In this document: positions 21,201 to 30,855 of the stretch, piece by piece
Layout: every line of letters begins with the position of its first letter
Numbering within the stretch: the first letter of the stretch is position 1
The notes under the pieces: model-generated
Seen by the model: only the letters and a program-made list of their open reading frames with translations
Told to the model about the DNA's origin: nothing
Database searches by the model: none
Source of the DNA: Pseudazoarcus pumilus
Lineage (GTDB): Bacteria; Pseudomonadota; Gammaproteobacteria; Burkholderiales; Rhodocyclaceae
Assembly (NCBI RefSeq): GCF_002872475.1
Contig: NZ_CP025682.1
Span: forward strand, 1,488,001-1,552,000
Reading direction: 5' to 3'
Length of the DNA stretch: 64,000 nucleotides
Translations under genes and position numbers: made by a program

Positions 21201-21222
21201 GTCGTTTCGGCGAGTTCTTCGT

Positions 21223-22350
21223 TCAGGTTCCGAAGAAATCACGCACCTTGTCCATCCAGGACTTGGCCTTGGGGTTGTGCAGGTCGGGGCTGCCGTGGGT
21301 GGTGTCGGAGAACTCGCGCAGCAATTCCTTCTGGCGGTCGGTGAGCTTGACCGGGGTTTCGACGACGACATGGCACAGGAGGTCGCCGGGCGCCTGCGAG
21401 CGCACGTTGCGGATGCCCTTGCCGCGCAGGCGGAAGACCTTGCCGGTCTGGGTCTCGGCGGGGATCTTCAGTCGCGCCATGCCGTCGAGGGTCGGAATCT
21501 CGATCTCGCCGCCGAGCGCGGCGGTGGCGAAGCTGATTGGCATTTCGCAGTGCAGGTCGTCGCCCTCGCGCTGGAACACAGGGTGCGAGCGGATGTGGAT
21601 CTCGACATACAGATCGCCCGGCGGGCCGCCATTGACGCCCGGTTCGCCGTGGCCGGCGTGGCGCAGGCGCATGCCCTCGTCGATACCGGCGGGAATCTTC
21701 ACCTCCAGCGTCTTGTGGCTCTTGACGCGACCGGCGCCGCCGCAGGAACGGCACGGGTCGGTCACCATGCGGCCGGTGCCGTGGCACTTCGGGCAGGTTT
21801 GCTGGATGGAGAAGAAGCCCTGTTGCATGCGCACCTGACCGGCACCGCCGCAGGTTGCGCAGGTGGTGGGCTGGGTACCGGGCTTGGCACCGCTGCCGTG
21901 ACAGGTCTCGCAGTTCTCGACGGTTGGAATGCGGATGGTCTTGTCGGTACCGCGCGCTGCGTCCTCGAGGCTGATCTCGAGGTTGTAGCGCAGGTCGGCG
22001 CCGCGATAGACGTTGGAACGACCACCGCGCCCGCCGCCGAAGATGTCGCCGAAGATGTCGGAGAAGGCGTCGCCGAAGCCGTCGAAGCCGCGACCGCCGC
22101 CGGCGCCACCCATGCCGCCCATGCCTTCCACGCCGGCATGGCCGAAGCGGTCGTAGGCGGCGCGCTTCTGTTCGTCCGAGAGCGTCTCGTAGGCCTCGCT
22201 CAGTTCCTGGAACTTGGCCGAAGCATCCTTGCTGTCCGGATTGCGGTCCGGGTGGTGCTTCATCGCGAGCTTGCGATAGGCCTTCTTGATCTCCTCGGCG
22301 GTGGCGTCGCGATTGAGGCCGAGAACTTCGTAGTAGTCGCGTTTAGACAT
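21223..22350 (-). CDS. dnaJ: Chaperone protein DnaJ
   Basis: 375 residues, full-length class A J-protein and co-chaperone of DnaK. The J domain has HPD at 33-35. A Gly/Phe-rich linker (about 77-115) is followed by four CxxCxGxG zinc repeats ([32 protein letters not shown]) and the C-terminal substrate domains. It follows dnaK with a 115-nt spacer that carries inverted heptad arrays and a hairpin. Confidence 0.98.
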   Translation of the reverse strand: MSKRDYYEVLGLNRDATAEEIKKAYRKLAMKHHPDRNPDSKDASAKFQELSEAYETLSDEQKRAAYDRFGHAGVEGMGGMGGAGGGRGFDGFGDAFSDIFGDIFGGGRGGRSNVYRGADLRYNLEISLEDAARGTDKTIRIPTVENCETCHGSGAKPGTQPTTCATCGGAGQVRMQQGFFSIQQTCPKCHGTGRMVTDPCRSCGGAGRVKSHKTLEVKIPAGIDEGMRLRHAGHGEPGVNGGPPGDLYVEIHIRSHPVFQREGDDLHCEMPISFATAALGGEIEIPTLDGMARLKIPAETQTGKVFRLRGKGIRNVRSQAPGDLLCHVVVETPVKLTDRQKELLREFSDTTHGSPDLHNPKAKSWMDKVRDFFGT

Positions 22351-22359
22351 GAATACCTA

Positions 22360-22465
22360 GTCGAGAGTGGAGAGTGGGGAGTGGAGAGAGCCGAAGCGAA
22401 AGGCAAGGCCGGGGTGACCCGGCCTCGTTGCTTCCGACTGACGACTCTCGGCTCTCGACTCCGGG
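22360..22465. repeat. Inverted heptad-like arrays around a hairpin in the dnaK-dnaJ spacer
   Basis: Left arm 22360-22390 has iterated GAGAGTGG/GGAGTGG units. Right arm 22433-22465 has the opposite-strand type (GACTCTCG, GCTCTCG, ACTCCGG). GTCGAGAG..GAGAGT matches the reverse complement of the right arm. Between them, AGGCCGGG (22406-22413), loop GTGA and CCCGGCCT (22418-22425) form a perfect 8-bp stem. The transcript between dnaK and dnaJ could fold into one long structure. Confidence 0.6.
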
Positions 22466-24394
<1,929 letters not shown>

Positions 24395-24458
24395 GTCGTG
24401 TCCTTTTCGTGTTCGTTTCAGTTTCGGTTCCGGCGACTCGGGCCGGGGTCTGGTTCGA

Positions 24459-24486
24459 ATATGGGGCGTTCGGCGCGGCTTTCAAG
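24459..24486 (-). promoter_or_regulatory. Sigma-32 (heat shock) promoter of dnaK
   Basis: On the minus strand, CTTGAAA (24486-24480), a 13-nt spacer, then CCCCATAT (24466-24459). This matches the sigma-32 consensus CTTGAAA-N11-16-CCCCATNT essentially perfectly. It lies in the 110-nt grpE-dnaK gap. Confidence 0.9.
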
Positions 24487-24504
24487 CCCCGCCGCTTGAC
24501 GCGG

Positions 24505-25095
24505 TCATTTCGTCTTGGAAACCATGACCAGGGCCGGGCGCAGCACGCGGTCGTGGATCAGGTAGCCTTTCTGCAGTACCTGCACGACGGTGTTCGGCTC
24601 GGCGTCGGATTCGAGCGTGCCGATGGCCTGATGACGGTTGGGGTCGAACTTCGCGTCGAGCGGGTCCTCCTCGACGATGTTCGCGCCATCGAAGGCCGAG
24701 ACGAGCTGCTTGAGCGTCAGCTCGACGCCTTCGCGCAGGCTCTCTACCGTCTGGTTCTCGGTCTTCAGCGCCGCCTCGAGACTGTCCTTGACCGGCAACA
24801 TTGCGCCGGCGAACTTCTCGGCCGCGAACTTGGCGGCCTTGGCCACGTCCTCGTCGGCGCGACGGCGCATGTTCTCGGTCTCGGCCTTGGCGCGCAGCCA
24901 GGCGTCGTGATGCTCCTCGGCCTTGCGTTCGGCCGCGCGGATGAGTTCCTCGAGGCTGGGCATGCGCTCGGTCCTGTCGCCGGCGGAGTCCGCCTCGTCT
25001 GCGACCGCGGGGTCGTTATCGGTGGTGGCAGCCTCCTCGCCAGCCTTGGCGGCTTGTTCGTAGGCTTCGAGTTCGGGCTTGTTCGGGTCCTGCAT
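24505..25095 (-). CDS. grpE: Nucleotide exchange factor GrpE
   Basis: 196 residues from ATG 25095, chosen because AAGGAG lies 9 nt upstream. The frame is open to 25143, but that extension runs through the sigma-32 promoter. GrpE releases ADP from DnaK. An acidic N-terminal tail precedes the long helical region ([20 protein letters not shown]) and the C-terminal beta domain with [14 protein letters not shown] and [21 protein letters not shown]. Confidence 0.96.
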   Translation of the reverse strand: MQDPNKPELEAYEQAAKAGEEAATTDNDPAVADEADSAGDRTERMPSLEELIRAAERKAEEHHDAWLRAKAETENMRRRADEDVAKAAKFAAEKFAGAMLPVKDSLEAALKTENQTVESLREGVELTLKQLVSAFDGANIVEEDPLDAKFDPNRHQAIGTLESDAEPNTVVQVLQKGYLIHDRVLRPALVMVSKTK

Positions 25096-25132
25096 CGTGT
25101 GAAGCTCCTTGTGCATCGGATTTACGGCCACG

Positions 25133-25157
25133 TTGGGGCGCATGGGCGGATTTCAAG
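25133..25157 (-). promoter_or_regulatory. Sigma-32 promoter of grpE
   Basis: Minus strand CTTGAAA (25157-25151), a 12-nt spacer, then CCCCAA (25138-25133) followed by CGT. This is a good sigma-32 match, placing the transcript start about 30 nt before the chosen grpE ATG. No CIRCE inverted repeat is visible here. Confidence 0.8.
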
Positions 25158-25254
25158 CGCGATCCACGAAAAAATGTGCGCGGCATCGACGCAGCGGTCG
25201 TCGCGGGGCCGGTGTATGCTTGGCCGCGTTGTCCATTGTGCGTCCTGCAGTCAC

Positions 25255-26616
25255 ATGAGCGAGCTTCCTTCCCGTATCGGCAGGTTCGAGATCCTCGAAA
25301 AGGTCGGGCAGGGCGCGACCGCCACGGTCTATCGGGCGGTGAGCCCCGATCACCCAGAGGGGGTGGCGATCAAGCATGTGCGCTTCGGACAGGGCGACGG
25401 CGAAGCGCGCCGCGTGCGCCGCCTGAAGAAGCTGCTCAAGGCCGAGGCCGCGGTGGCCCGGCGCCTGGAGCATCCCAACATCATACGCATCGACGAAGTC
25501 GTTTTCGAGGACGATGCGGCGCATGTGGTGATGGAGTATTTCCCCGGCCTGCCGCTGGCGCGCCACTGCCGCTTCGACAATCTGTTGCCGTTGCATCGCG
25601 TGATGGGCATCGTTTTCAAGTGCTGCATGGCGCTCGACCACGCCTTCCGGCAAGGAGTGGTTCATCGCGACATCAAGCCCGACAACATCCTCGTCGACGC
25701 CGAAGACAACGTGAAGATCACCGACTTCGGCCTGGCGCTCAATCTGGATCGCAAGCAGCAGTCGGATTCGACCTTCATCGTTGGCGTGGGCTCGCCCGCC
25801 TACATGAGCCCGGAGCAGATCAAGAGCTACCCGCTGAATCAGAAGACCGACCTGTATTCGCTCGGGGTCGTGCTCTTCCACCTGCTCACCGGCCGCTTGC
25901 CGTTTCGCGCGAACAACCACGCGCAGCTGATCTACAAGATCCTCAACGCCGATCCGCCGTCGCCTTCGCGCCTCAACCCGGACCTGCCCCAAGGGGTCGA
26001 TGCGGTGGTCGCGAAGGCGCTCGAGAAGGATTTGTACTCGCGCTACCGCAACGGCGCGCAGTTCGCCCAGGATCTGTCGGCGATTCGCTACAAGATCGTC
26101 GACGAGAGCCAGCGCCCCTCGGACACGCGACGCTTCGAAGTGCTGCGCCGGCTGGCCTTCTTCACCGAATTCGACGACGTCGAGCTGTGGGAGGCTTTGC
26201 GCATTTCGGCGTGGAGGCGTGTCGACGCCGGCGTGGCGGTATTCCGCGAGAACGATGAAGACCCGCGCTTCGCATTGCTCATCGACGGCGAGGTGGAGAT
26301 CTCCATCGATGGTCGCCGCGTCGAGCGCCTCGGCCCGGGGTCGGCCTTCGGCGAGCTGGCCTGGCTGGATGTGGGTACTTCGCGTCAGATGACGACCGCC
26401 GTGACGGTGGTCGAGTCGATCTACCTCGAGGTGAGTCCGTCGGCGTTGGCACTCGCCTCGGAGGAAGTGCGCGACAAGTTTCGCGCAGTCGTCGGAGCGA
26501 TTGCCGCGCGCCGCTGCGCCGAGGCCATGCGCGCCATCGCCGCGGGTGGCGAGCAGGCCCTGCCGGCGCGTCGGGCTGCACCCGGGCGGCTCGATCTGCA
26601 GCTGGTCGACGACTGA
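25255..26616 (+). CDS. Ser/Thr protein kinase fused to a cyclic-nucleotide-binding fold
   Basis: 453 residues. Residues 10 to about 275 form a Hanks-type kinase: Gly loop VGQGATATVY (17-26), Lys40 in VAIKH, HRDIKPDN with catalytic Asp139, DFG at 157-159 and SPAYMSPEQ in the activation segment. All key residues are present, so it should be active. Residues about 297-415 resemble a cNMP-binding jelly roll: FALLIDGEVEIS and GPGSAFGELAWLD, but the usual Arg-Ser/Thr-Ala ligand motif reads SRQMTTAV, so ligand binding is uncertain. No membrane span is seen. It is divergent from grpE, and its stop lies 1 nt from that of the convergent EF-hand gene. Substrates are unknown. Confidence 0.9.
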   Translation: MSELPSRIGRFEILEKVGQGATATVYRAVSPDHPEGVAIKHVRFGQGDGEARRVRRLKKLLKAEAAVARRLEHPNIIRIDEVVFEDDAAHVVMEYFPGLPLARHCRFDNLLPLHRVMGIVFKCCMALDHAFRQGVVHRDIKPDNILVDAEDNVKITDFGLALNLDRKQQSDSTFIVGVGSPAYMSPEQIKSYPLNQKTDLYSLGVVLFHLLTGRLPFRANNHAQLIYKILNADPPSPSRLNPDLPQGVDAVVAKALEKDLYSRYRNGAQFAQDLSAIRYKIVDESQRPSDTRRFEVLRRLAFFTEFDDVELWEALRISAWRRVDAGVAVFRENDEDPRFALLIDGEVEISIDGRRVERLGPGSAFGELAWLDVGTSRQMTTAVTVVESIYLEVSPSALALASEEVRDKFRAVVGAIAARRCAEAMRAIAAGGEQALPARRAAPGRLDLQLVDD

Positions 26617-26617
26617 T

Positions 26618-27598
26618 TCAGACGGCCAGATCGATCTGGCTGATCGTGCCGGCCGTGCCGTCCTCGGACAGATAGACGCCACTGGCGCGCAACTGGCCGA
26701 GGGTCTCGCCGAGGCCGTCGCGCAGCGCGAACGGTGTCGCCACCCTTGCCACGGACAGGGCACCGACGCCGGTTGCGGTGAGCGTCTTCAAGCTTCCCGC
26801 GCCGTTCGCATCGGGCTGCCACAGGCGCAGGTCGGCAAAGTGGGCATCAGCCTCGTCGATCCAGCCGTTGCCATCCGAATCGAGCGCCGCCAGCTCCGCG
26901 AAACCGTCGCCGGTGGTCGGGCCGAACAGCTCGCTTCCGTCGTCGATGCGGCCGTTGGCGTTGCGATCGAAGGCAAGCATGCCGCGCCCGCCGATGGGCA
27001 AGGGAATTGCATCGTCGCTCCCATCGGCGTCGAGATCGAACGCGAAGCGCGCATCGGCAAGGCGCGCACCACTTCCCGCGAAATCGAGCACCAGCGGATC
27101 CTGCAGGCGCCGCGGCGCACCGGTGGTGACGTCGAGTTCGAAGCGTTCGGCAACGCTGCGTTCGAGTTCGAACTGGACGTCGAAGCGGATTTCGCGTCCG
27201 TCGGCCGTGCGCACGCTGCCCTGCGCCGCAAAGCCCACATGCTCGTACTCGATGCGCTCGCCACGCACGCTCAACGACATGCCCGAAGCGTTCGCTTCCG
27301 TCGGCATGCGCTCGGGCGGCGCATAGGCGCGCGTGGAGTCGGGTTCGAGATCGGACAGGCGCAGCACCTGGATGCTGCGACCGAAAATCGATTCGATCAC
27401 CGCCCGCAGCAGCGTCATGCGTGGATCGTCGAGTGTGTCGTCCGCGCCCGCCGCGATCTGATCGAGTTCCGTGCTTGCGGTCGTGGAGGAGGGTGCTGCT
27501 GCCCTCGGCTCCCAGCGCTCGACGCGCAGCGAGAGACGCTCGCGCTCGAAGGCGAGGTGGGTGGACTGCATCTCGATCTGCGCGCTTTCGATCTTCAT
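26618..27598 (-). CDS. EF-hand-like calcium-binding protein of unknown function
   Basis: 326 residues with no signal peptide or membrane span. The N terminus MKIESAQIEMQSTHLAFERE is followed by a mixed, mostly beta-predicted middle and three calcium-loop-like motifs: DLDADGSDD (188-196), DRNANGRIDDGSE (211-223) and DSDGNGWIDEAD (240-251), with a weaker PDANG at 262-266. I recall similar uncharacterised proteins in flagellated gammaproteobacteria. A sigma-28-like promoter lies 38-64 nt upstream of the ATG, suggesting co-expression with motility genes. It is downstream of hemH but separately promoted. Confidence 0.75.
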   Translation of the reverse strand: MKIESAQIEMQSTHLAFERERLSLRVERWEPRAAAPSSTTASTELDQIAAGADDTLDDPRMTLLRAVIESIFGRSIQVLRLSDLEPDSTRAYAPPERMPTEANASGMSLSVRGERIEYEHVGFAAQGSVRTADGREIRFDVQFELERSVAERFELDVTTGAPRRLQDPLVLDFAGSGARLADARFAFDLDADGSDDAIPLPIGGRGMLAFDRNANGRIDDGSELFGPTTGDGFAELAALDSDGNGWIDEADAHFADLRLWQPDANGAGSLKTLTATGVGALSVARVATPFALRDGLGETLGQLRASGVYLSEDGTAGTISQIDLAV

Positions 27599-27635
27599 GG
27601 CCGGCCTGCGAACGGATTGAACCGTGACAGGGCAG

Positions 27636-27662
27636 TTAACGGCCGCGCGCGGGATTTCTTGA
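27636..27662 (-). promoter_or_regulatory. Candidate sigma-28 (FliA) promoter
   Basis: Minus strand TCAAGAAA (27662-27655), an 11-nt spacer, GCCGTTAA (27643-27636). The -10 matches the FliA consensus GCCGATAA at 7 of 8 positions and the -35 contains the TCAAG core used in pseudomonads. Spacing is exactly that of the family. Confidence 0.6.
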
Positions 27663-27669
27663 GGGGCGT

Positions 27670-28767
27670 TCAGCGCGCGGCGCCGAGATCGCGCGCGCGC
27701 AGCGCCGCCAGTTCGCGCTCCTGGGCGCTTGGCGGCGCGATCTCGAGCCAGTTGCCAAGATGCGATTCGGCCAGCTTGCCGAGCGCGGCGATCCAGTCTG
27801 CGCGCTCGTTCAGGCACGGGATGTAGTGGAAGGTCTCGCCGCCGGCCGTGAGAAATGCTTCGCGGCATTCCATGCCGATCTCCTCGATGGTCTCCAGGCA
27901 GTCGGAGACAAAGCCCGGGCAGATGACGTCGACGCGGCGCACGCCTTCGCCCGCGAGCTTCTGCAGGGTGGGTTCGGTATACGGCTGCAGCCATTCGGCC
28001 TTGCCGAAGCGCGACTGGAAGGTGATCAGCCAGCGCTCACGCGGCAGCTCCAGCGCCTCGGCGAGCAGACGGGCGCTCTTGTGGCATTCGCAGTGATACG
28101 GGTCGCCCAGGTCGAGCGAGCGGCGCGGGATGCCGTGAAAGCTCATCACCAGTCGCTCGGGTTCGCCATTGGCCTGCCAGTGTTCGCGAACGCAGTTGGC
28201 CAGCGCGGCGATGTAGCCGGGGTGGTCGGCGAAACTGCGCACGAAGCGCAGCTCGGGCTGGTTGCGCCAATGGGTGATGCAGCGCGCCACGTCGTCCATC
28301 ACGCTGGCCGTGGTGCTCGCCGCGTACTGCGGGTAGAGCGGCAGGATGAGAATGCGCGTACAGCCGCGTGCGCGCATGCGATCCAATGCGCCCTCGATGG
28401 AGGGCTGGCCGTAGCGCATCGCCCAGTCGACGACGACCTCGCCGTGTCCGTCATGCAGCAGTTGCCCGGCCAGCAGCTTGGCCTGGCGCTCGGTGTGCAC
28501 GCGCAGCGGCGAGCCTTCGTCGGTCCACACCGTGGCGTATTTGGCCGCCGATTTCTTCGGACGCAGGTTGAGGATGATGCCGTTGAGAATCGGCCACCAG
28601 GCGATGCGCGGAATCTCGACCACGCGCGGATCGGAGAGGAACTGCTTGAGGTACTTGCGCAGTGCCGGCGCGGTCGGCGCCTCGGGTGTGCCCAGATTGG
28701 CGATGAGCACGCCGGTGAGCGCGCTCGTGCCGTGGGTGTATTCGGGTTCGGGCCGGTAACGGGCCAT
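27670..28767 (-). CDS. hemH: Ferrochelatase
   Basis: 365 residues from ATG 28767 (a TTG six nt upstream is also in frame). It inserts Fe2+ into protoporphyrin IX, the last step of heme synthesis. [15 protein letters not shown] is the N-terminal hallmark and [18 protein letters not shown] carries the catalytic His. [18 protein letters not shown] is the signature region. It is a soluble or peripheral form with no C-terminal membrane span. hrcA lies 31 nt upstream on the same strand. Confidence 0.96.
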   Translation of the reverse strand: MARYRPEPEYTHGTSALTGVLIANLGTPEAPTAPALRKYLKQFLSDPRVVEIPRIAWWPILNGIILNLRPKKSAAKYATVWTDEGSPLRVHTERQAKLLAGQLLHDGHGEVVVDWAMRYGQPSIEGALDRMRARGCTRILILPLYPQYAASTTASVMDDVARCITHWRNQPELRFVRSFADHPGYIAALANCVREHWQANGEPERLVMSFHGIPRRSLDLGDPYHCECHKSARLLAEALELPRERWLITFQSRFGKAEWLQPYTEPTLQKLAGEGVRRVDVICPGFVSDCLETIEEIGMECREAFLTAGGETFHYIPCLNERADWIAALGKLAESHLGNWLEIAPPSAQERELAALRARDLGAAR

Positions 28768-28798
28768 CTGCAATCCTTGGTCGGAGGGGGTGGACCGC

Positions 28799-29842
28799 TC
28801 AGTCGCCGCCGTGCGACAGGGCGCTCGAGAGCAGGCGGGCGGTGATGTCGACGATCGGAATCACGCGGTCGTAGGCCATGCGCGTGGGGCCGATCACGCC
28901 GACCGAGCCGACGAGCTTGCCGTCGACTTCGTAGCCAGCAGTGATCACGCTGCAGCCGTCGAGTTCCGCGACCCCGGACTCGTTGCCGATAAAGATCTGC
29001 ACCCCTTCGGCGCGGTTGGACAGGTCGAGCAACTGCACCAGGCCGGTCTTTCGCTCGAACAGCCGGAACAACTCGCGGATGCGCGACATGTTCGAGGAGA
29101 AATCCTCGACCTCGAGCAGATTGGATTCGCCCGAGAGTACATAGGGGTCGCCGCTACTGGCGAACTCGGTGCTGGCCTCGACGGTGGCGTTCATCAGTTC
29201 GGTGATGTTGCTGCGCAGCTGATGCAGTTCGTCCTGCAGGCGCTTGCGCATCTCGTCGAGCGCCTGGCCGGCGTAGTGCGCGGTCAGGGTGATGCCGGCC
29301 TCGGTCAGTTCGCTCGCGGAGTAGGCGCGCCGCGTGTGCAGGATGCGGTTCTGCACGTCGCCGGCGGTGGTCACGATGATGAGCAGCACGCGGGTGTCGG
29401 ACAGGCGCACGAACTCGATCTGGCGCACGCGCGCGCTCTCGCGGTGCGGGCTGACGACGATGCCGGCGAACTGGGTCAGGTCCGAGAGCAGGTGCGAGGC
29501 CGACGAGGCCAGGCGCTGCGGCTGGTCGGGGAGCAGCTGCCCGCGCAACTGGCGCACGCGCGATGGATCGAGCGGCTGCACGGTGAGCAGCGAATCGACG
29601 AAGAAGCGATAACCGAGTGCGGTGGGCATGCGCCCCGCCGAGGTGTGCGGGCTGGTGATGAAGCCCATCTCCTCGAGCTCGCTCATGACGTTGCGAACCG
29701 TCGCGGGCGACAGTTCCAGCCCGGAGTGCTTCGACAGTGTGCGCGAACCGACCGGCTGACCTTCGTCGATGTAGCGTTCGATCAGGGTCTTGAGCAGGAT
29801 CTGCGAGCGGGTGTCGAGCGTTGGCTGCGTCATCGTGTGCAT
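28799..29842 (-). CDS. hrcA: Heat-inducible transcription repressor HrcA
   Basis: 347 residues from ATG 29842; a second ATG at 29833 would give 344. HrcA binds CIRCE elements and represses groESL or dnaK operons. The winged-helix N terminus ([45 protein letters not shown] as a domain) and the C-terminal [21 protein letters not shown] block are intact. No CIRCE sequence is visible in this window, so its targets, such as groESL, are probably elsewhere. Confidence 0.95.
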   Translation of the reverse strand: MHTMTQPTLDTRSQILLKTLIERYIDEGQPVGSRTLSKHSGLELSPATVRNVMSELEEMGFITSPHTSAGRMPTALGYRFFVDSLLTVQPLDPSRVRQLRGQLLPDQPQRLASSASHLLSDLTQFAGIVVSPHRESARVRQIEFVRLSDTRVLLIIVTTAGDVQNRILHTRRAYSASELTEAGITLTAHYAGQALDEMRKRLQDELHQLRSNITELMNATVEASTEFASSGDPYVLSGESNLLEVEDFSSNMSRIRELFRLFERKTGLVQLLDLSNRAEGVQIFIGNESGVAELDGCSVITAGYEVDGKLVGSVGVIGPTRMAYDRVIPIVDITARLLSSALSHGGD

Positions 29843-29932
29843 GATTCCGGGTGTCTGTGGGGCATTATCCGGCCTTGCCGGCGTTGCGGCAAACAGGTAC
29901 GCGACGGGACCTCCGGCTTCATCCGTGACCGA

Positions 29933-29953
29933 GCCGATTATGGTTTAATCGGC
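29933..29953. repeat. Perfect inverted repeat just before nadK
   Basis: GCCGATTA (29933-29940), spacer TGGTT, TAATCGGC (29946-29953), ending two bases before the nadK ATG at 29956. It could be an operator or a start-proximal hairpin. There is no Shine-Dalgarno in this space. Confidence 0.7.
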
Positions 29954-29955
29954 GC

Positions 29956-30843
29956 ATGGCAAACGACTTCCGTACCGTCGCCCTGGTCGGCAAATACCAG
30001 GATCCGGGCGTGGCCGACGCAGTGCTCGGGGTCGCCGCATTCCTGCGTCGGCGCGACCTGACGGTATGGATCGAAGCGGGTACCGCGAGTTCGTTCGCGG
30101 GCGGTGACGCATGTGGCGAGATGCACGACTTTGACGAGATCGGCGCCGGCTGCGATCTGGTGGTGGTGCTCGGGGGCGATGGCACGATGCTGCACGCGGC
30201 GCGCCGACTGGCTGCCAGCGGCGTGCCGATGGCCGGCGTCAATCGCGGCCGTCTGGGCTTTCTCACCGACATCGGGCGCGACGAGGCGGTGCAGCGCCTG
30301 GGGGAGATTCTCGACGGTCATTACAAGTCCGAGACGCGCTTCATGCTCGAGGCCGAAATCGTGCGCGACGGCGAATGCGTCGCGACCATGCTCGCCTTCA
30401 ACGACGTGGTGCTCAGCAAGGGCGACACCGGCCGGCTGATCGAGTTCGATCTGTTCGTCGATGGCGAATTCGTCTACACGCAGCGCTCGGACGGCATGAT
30501 CGTGTCCACGCCGACCGGTTCGACCGCCTATTCGCTGTCGGCCAATGGCCCCATCCTGCATCCGACCCTGCGCTGCATCGCGCTGGTGCCGCTGGCGCCG
30601 CATGCGCTGTCCGCGCGGCCCGTGACTCTGCCCGATTCGTGCTGCGTGGAGCTGGAGCTGCATCCACCCCATCATGCGGGCATCTTCTCCGACGGTCACG
30701 AGCGCTTCGATGCGCGCGCGCGTGACCGCCTGCGCATCCGGCGCTTTCCCAAGCCGGTGCGCCTGCTCCATCCCGAGAACTACAGTTACTTCGCGATGCT
30801 GCGCGAGAAGCTCCACTGGAGCGCCGTGCCGCGCTCGCCCTGA
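29956..30843 (+). CDS. nadK: NAD kinase
   Basis: 295 residues. It phosphorylates NAD+ to NADP+. The GGDGTMLHAAR motif, the NRGRLGFLTD segment and the SDGMIVSTPTGSTAYSLSANGPI block are all conserved. It is divergent from hrcA and followed after 12 nt by recN, a common pairing. The start agrees with family length; a perfect palindrome rather than an RBS precedes it. Confidence 0.96.
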   Translation: MANDFRTVALVGKYQDPGVADAVLGVAAFLRRRDLTVWIEAGTASSFAGGDACGEMHDFDEIGAGCDLVVVLGGDGTMLHAARRLAASGVPMAGVNRGRLGFLTDIGRDEAVQRLGEILDGHYKSETRFMLEAEIVRDGECVATMLAFNDVVLSKGDTGRLIEFDLFVDGEFVYTQRSDGMIVSTPTGSTAYSLSANGPILHPTLRCIALVPLAPHALSARPVTLPDSCCVELELHPPHHAGIFSDGHERFDARARDRLRIRRFPKPVRLLHPENYSYFAMLREKLHWSAVPRSP

Positions 30844-30855
30844 TCCGGCCACCCG

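Noticed and set aside
22360-22465. Possible CRISPR array in the dnaK-dnaJ spacer.
   Set aside because: Units are about 7 nt and degenerate, without spacers, and no cas genes are present.
25096-25143. Longer GrpE start at 25143.
   Set aside because: It overlaps the sigma-32 -10 element, and ATG 25095 has the AAGGAG ribosome site.
27599-27994. N-terminal extension of the EF-hand-like protein.
   Set aside because: The longer frame overlaps hemH on the same strand in another frame and crosses the sigma-28-like promoter.
29843-29955. CIRCE operator upstream of hrcA.
   Set aside because: No TTAGCACTC or GAGTGCTAA half-sites are visible; the only palindrome is the unrelated one before nadK.
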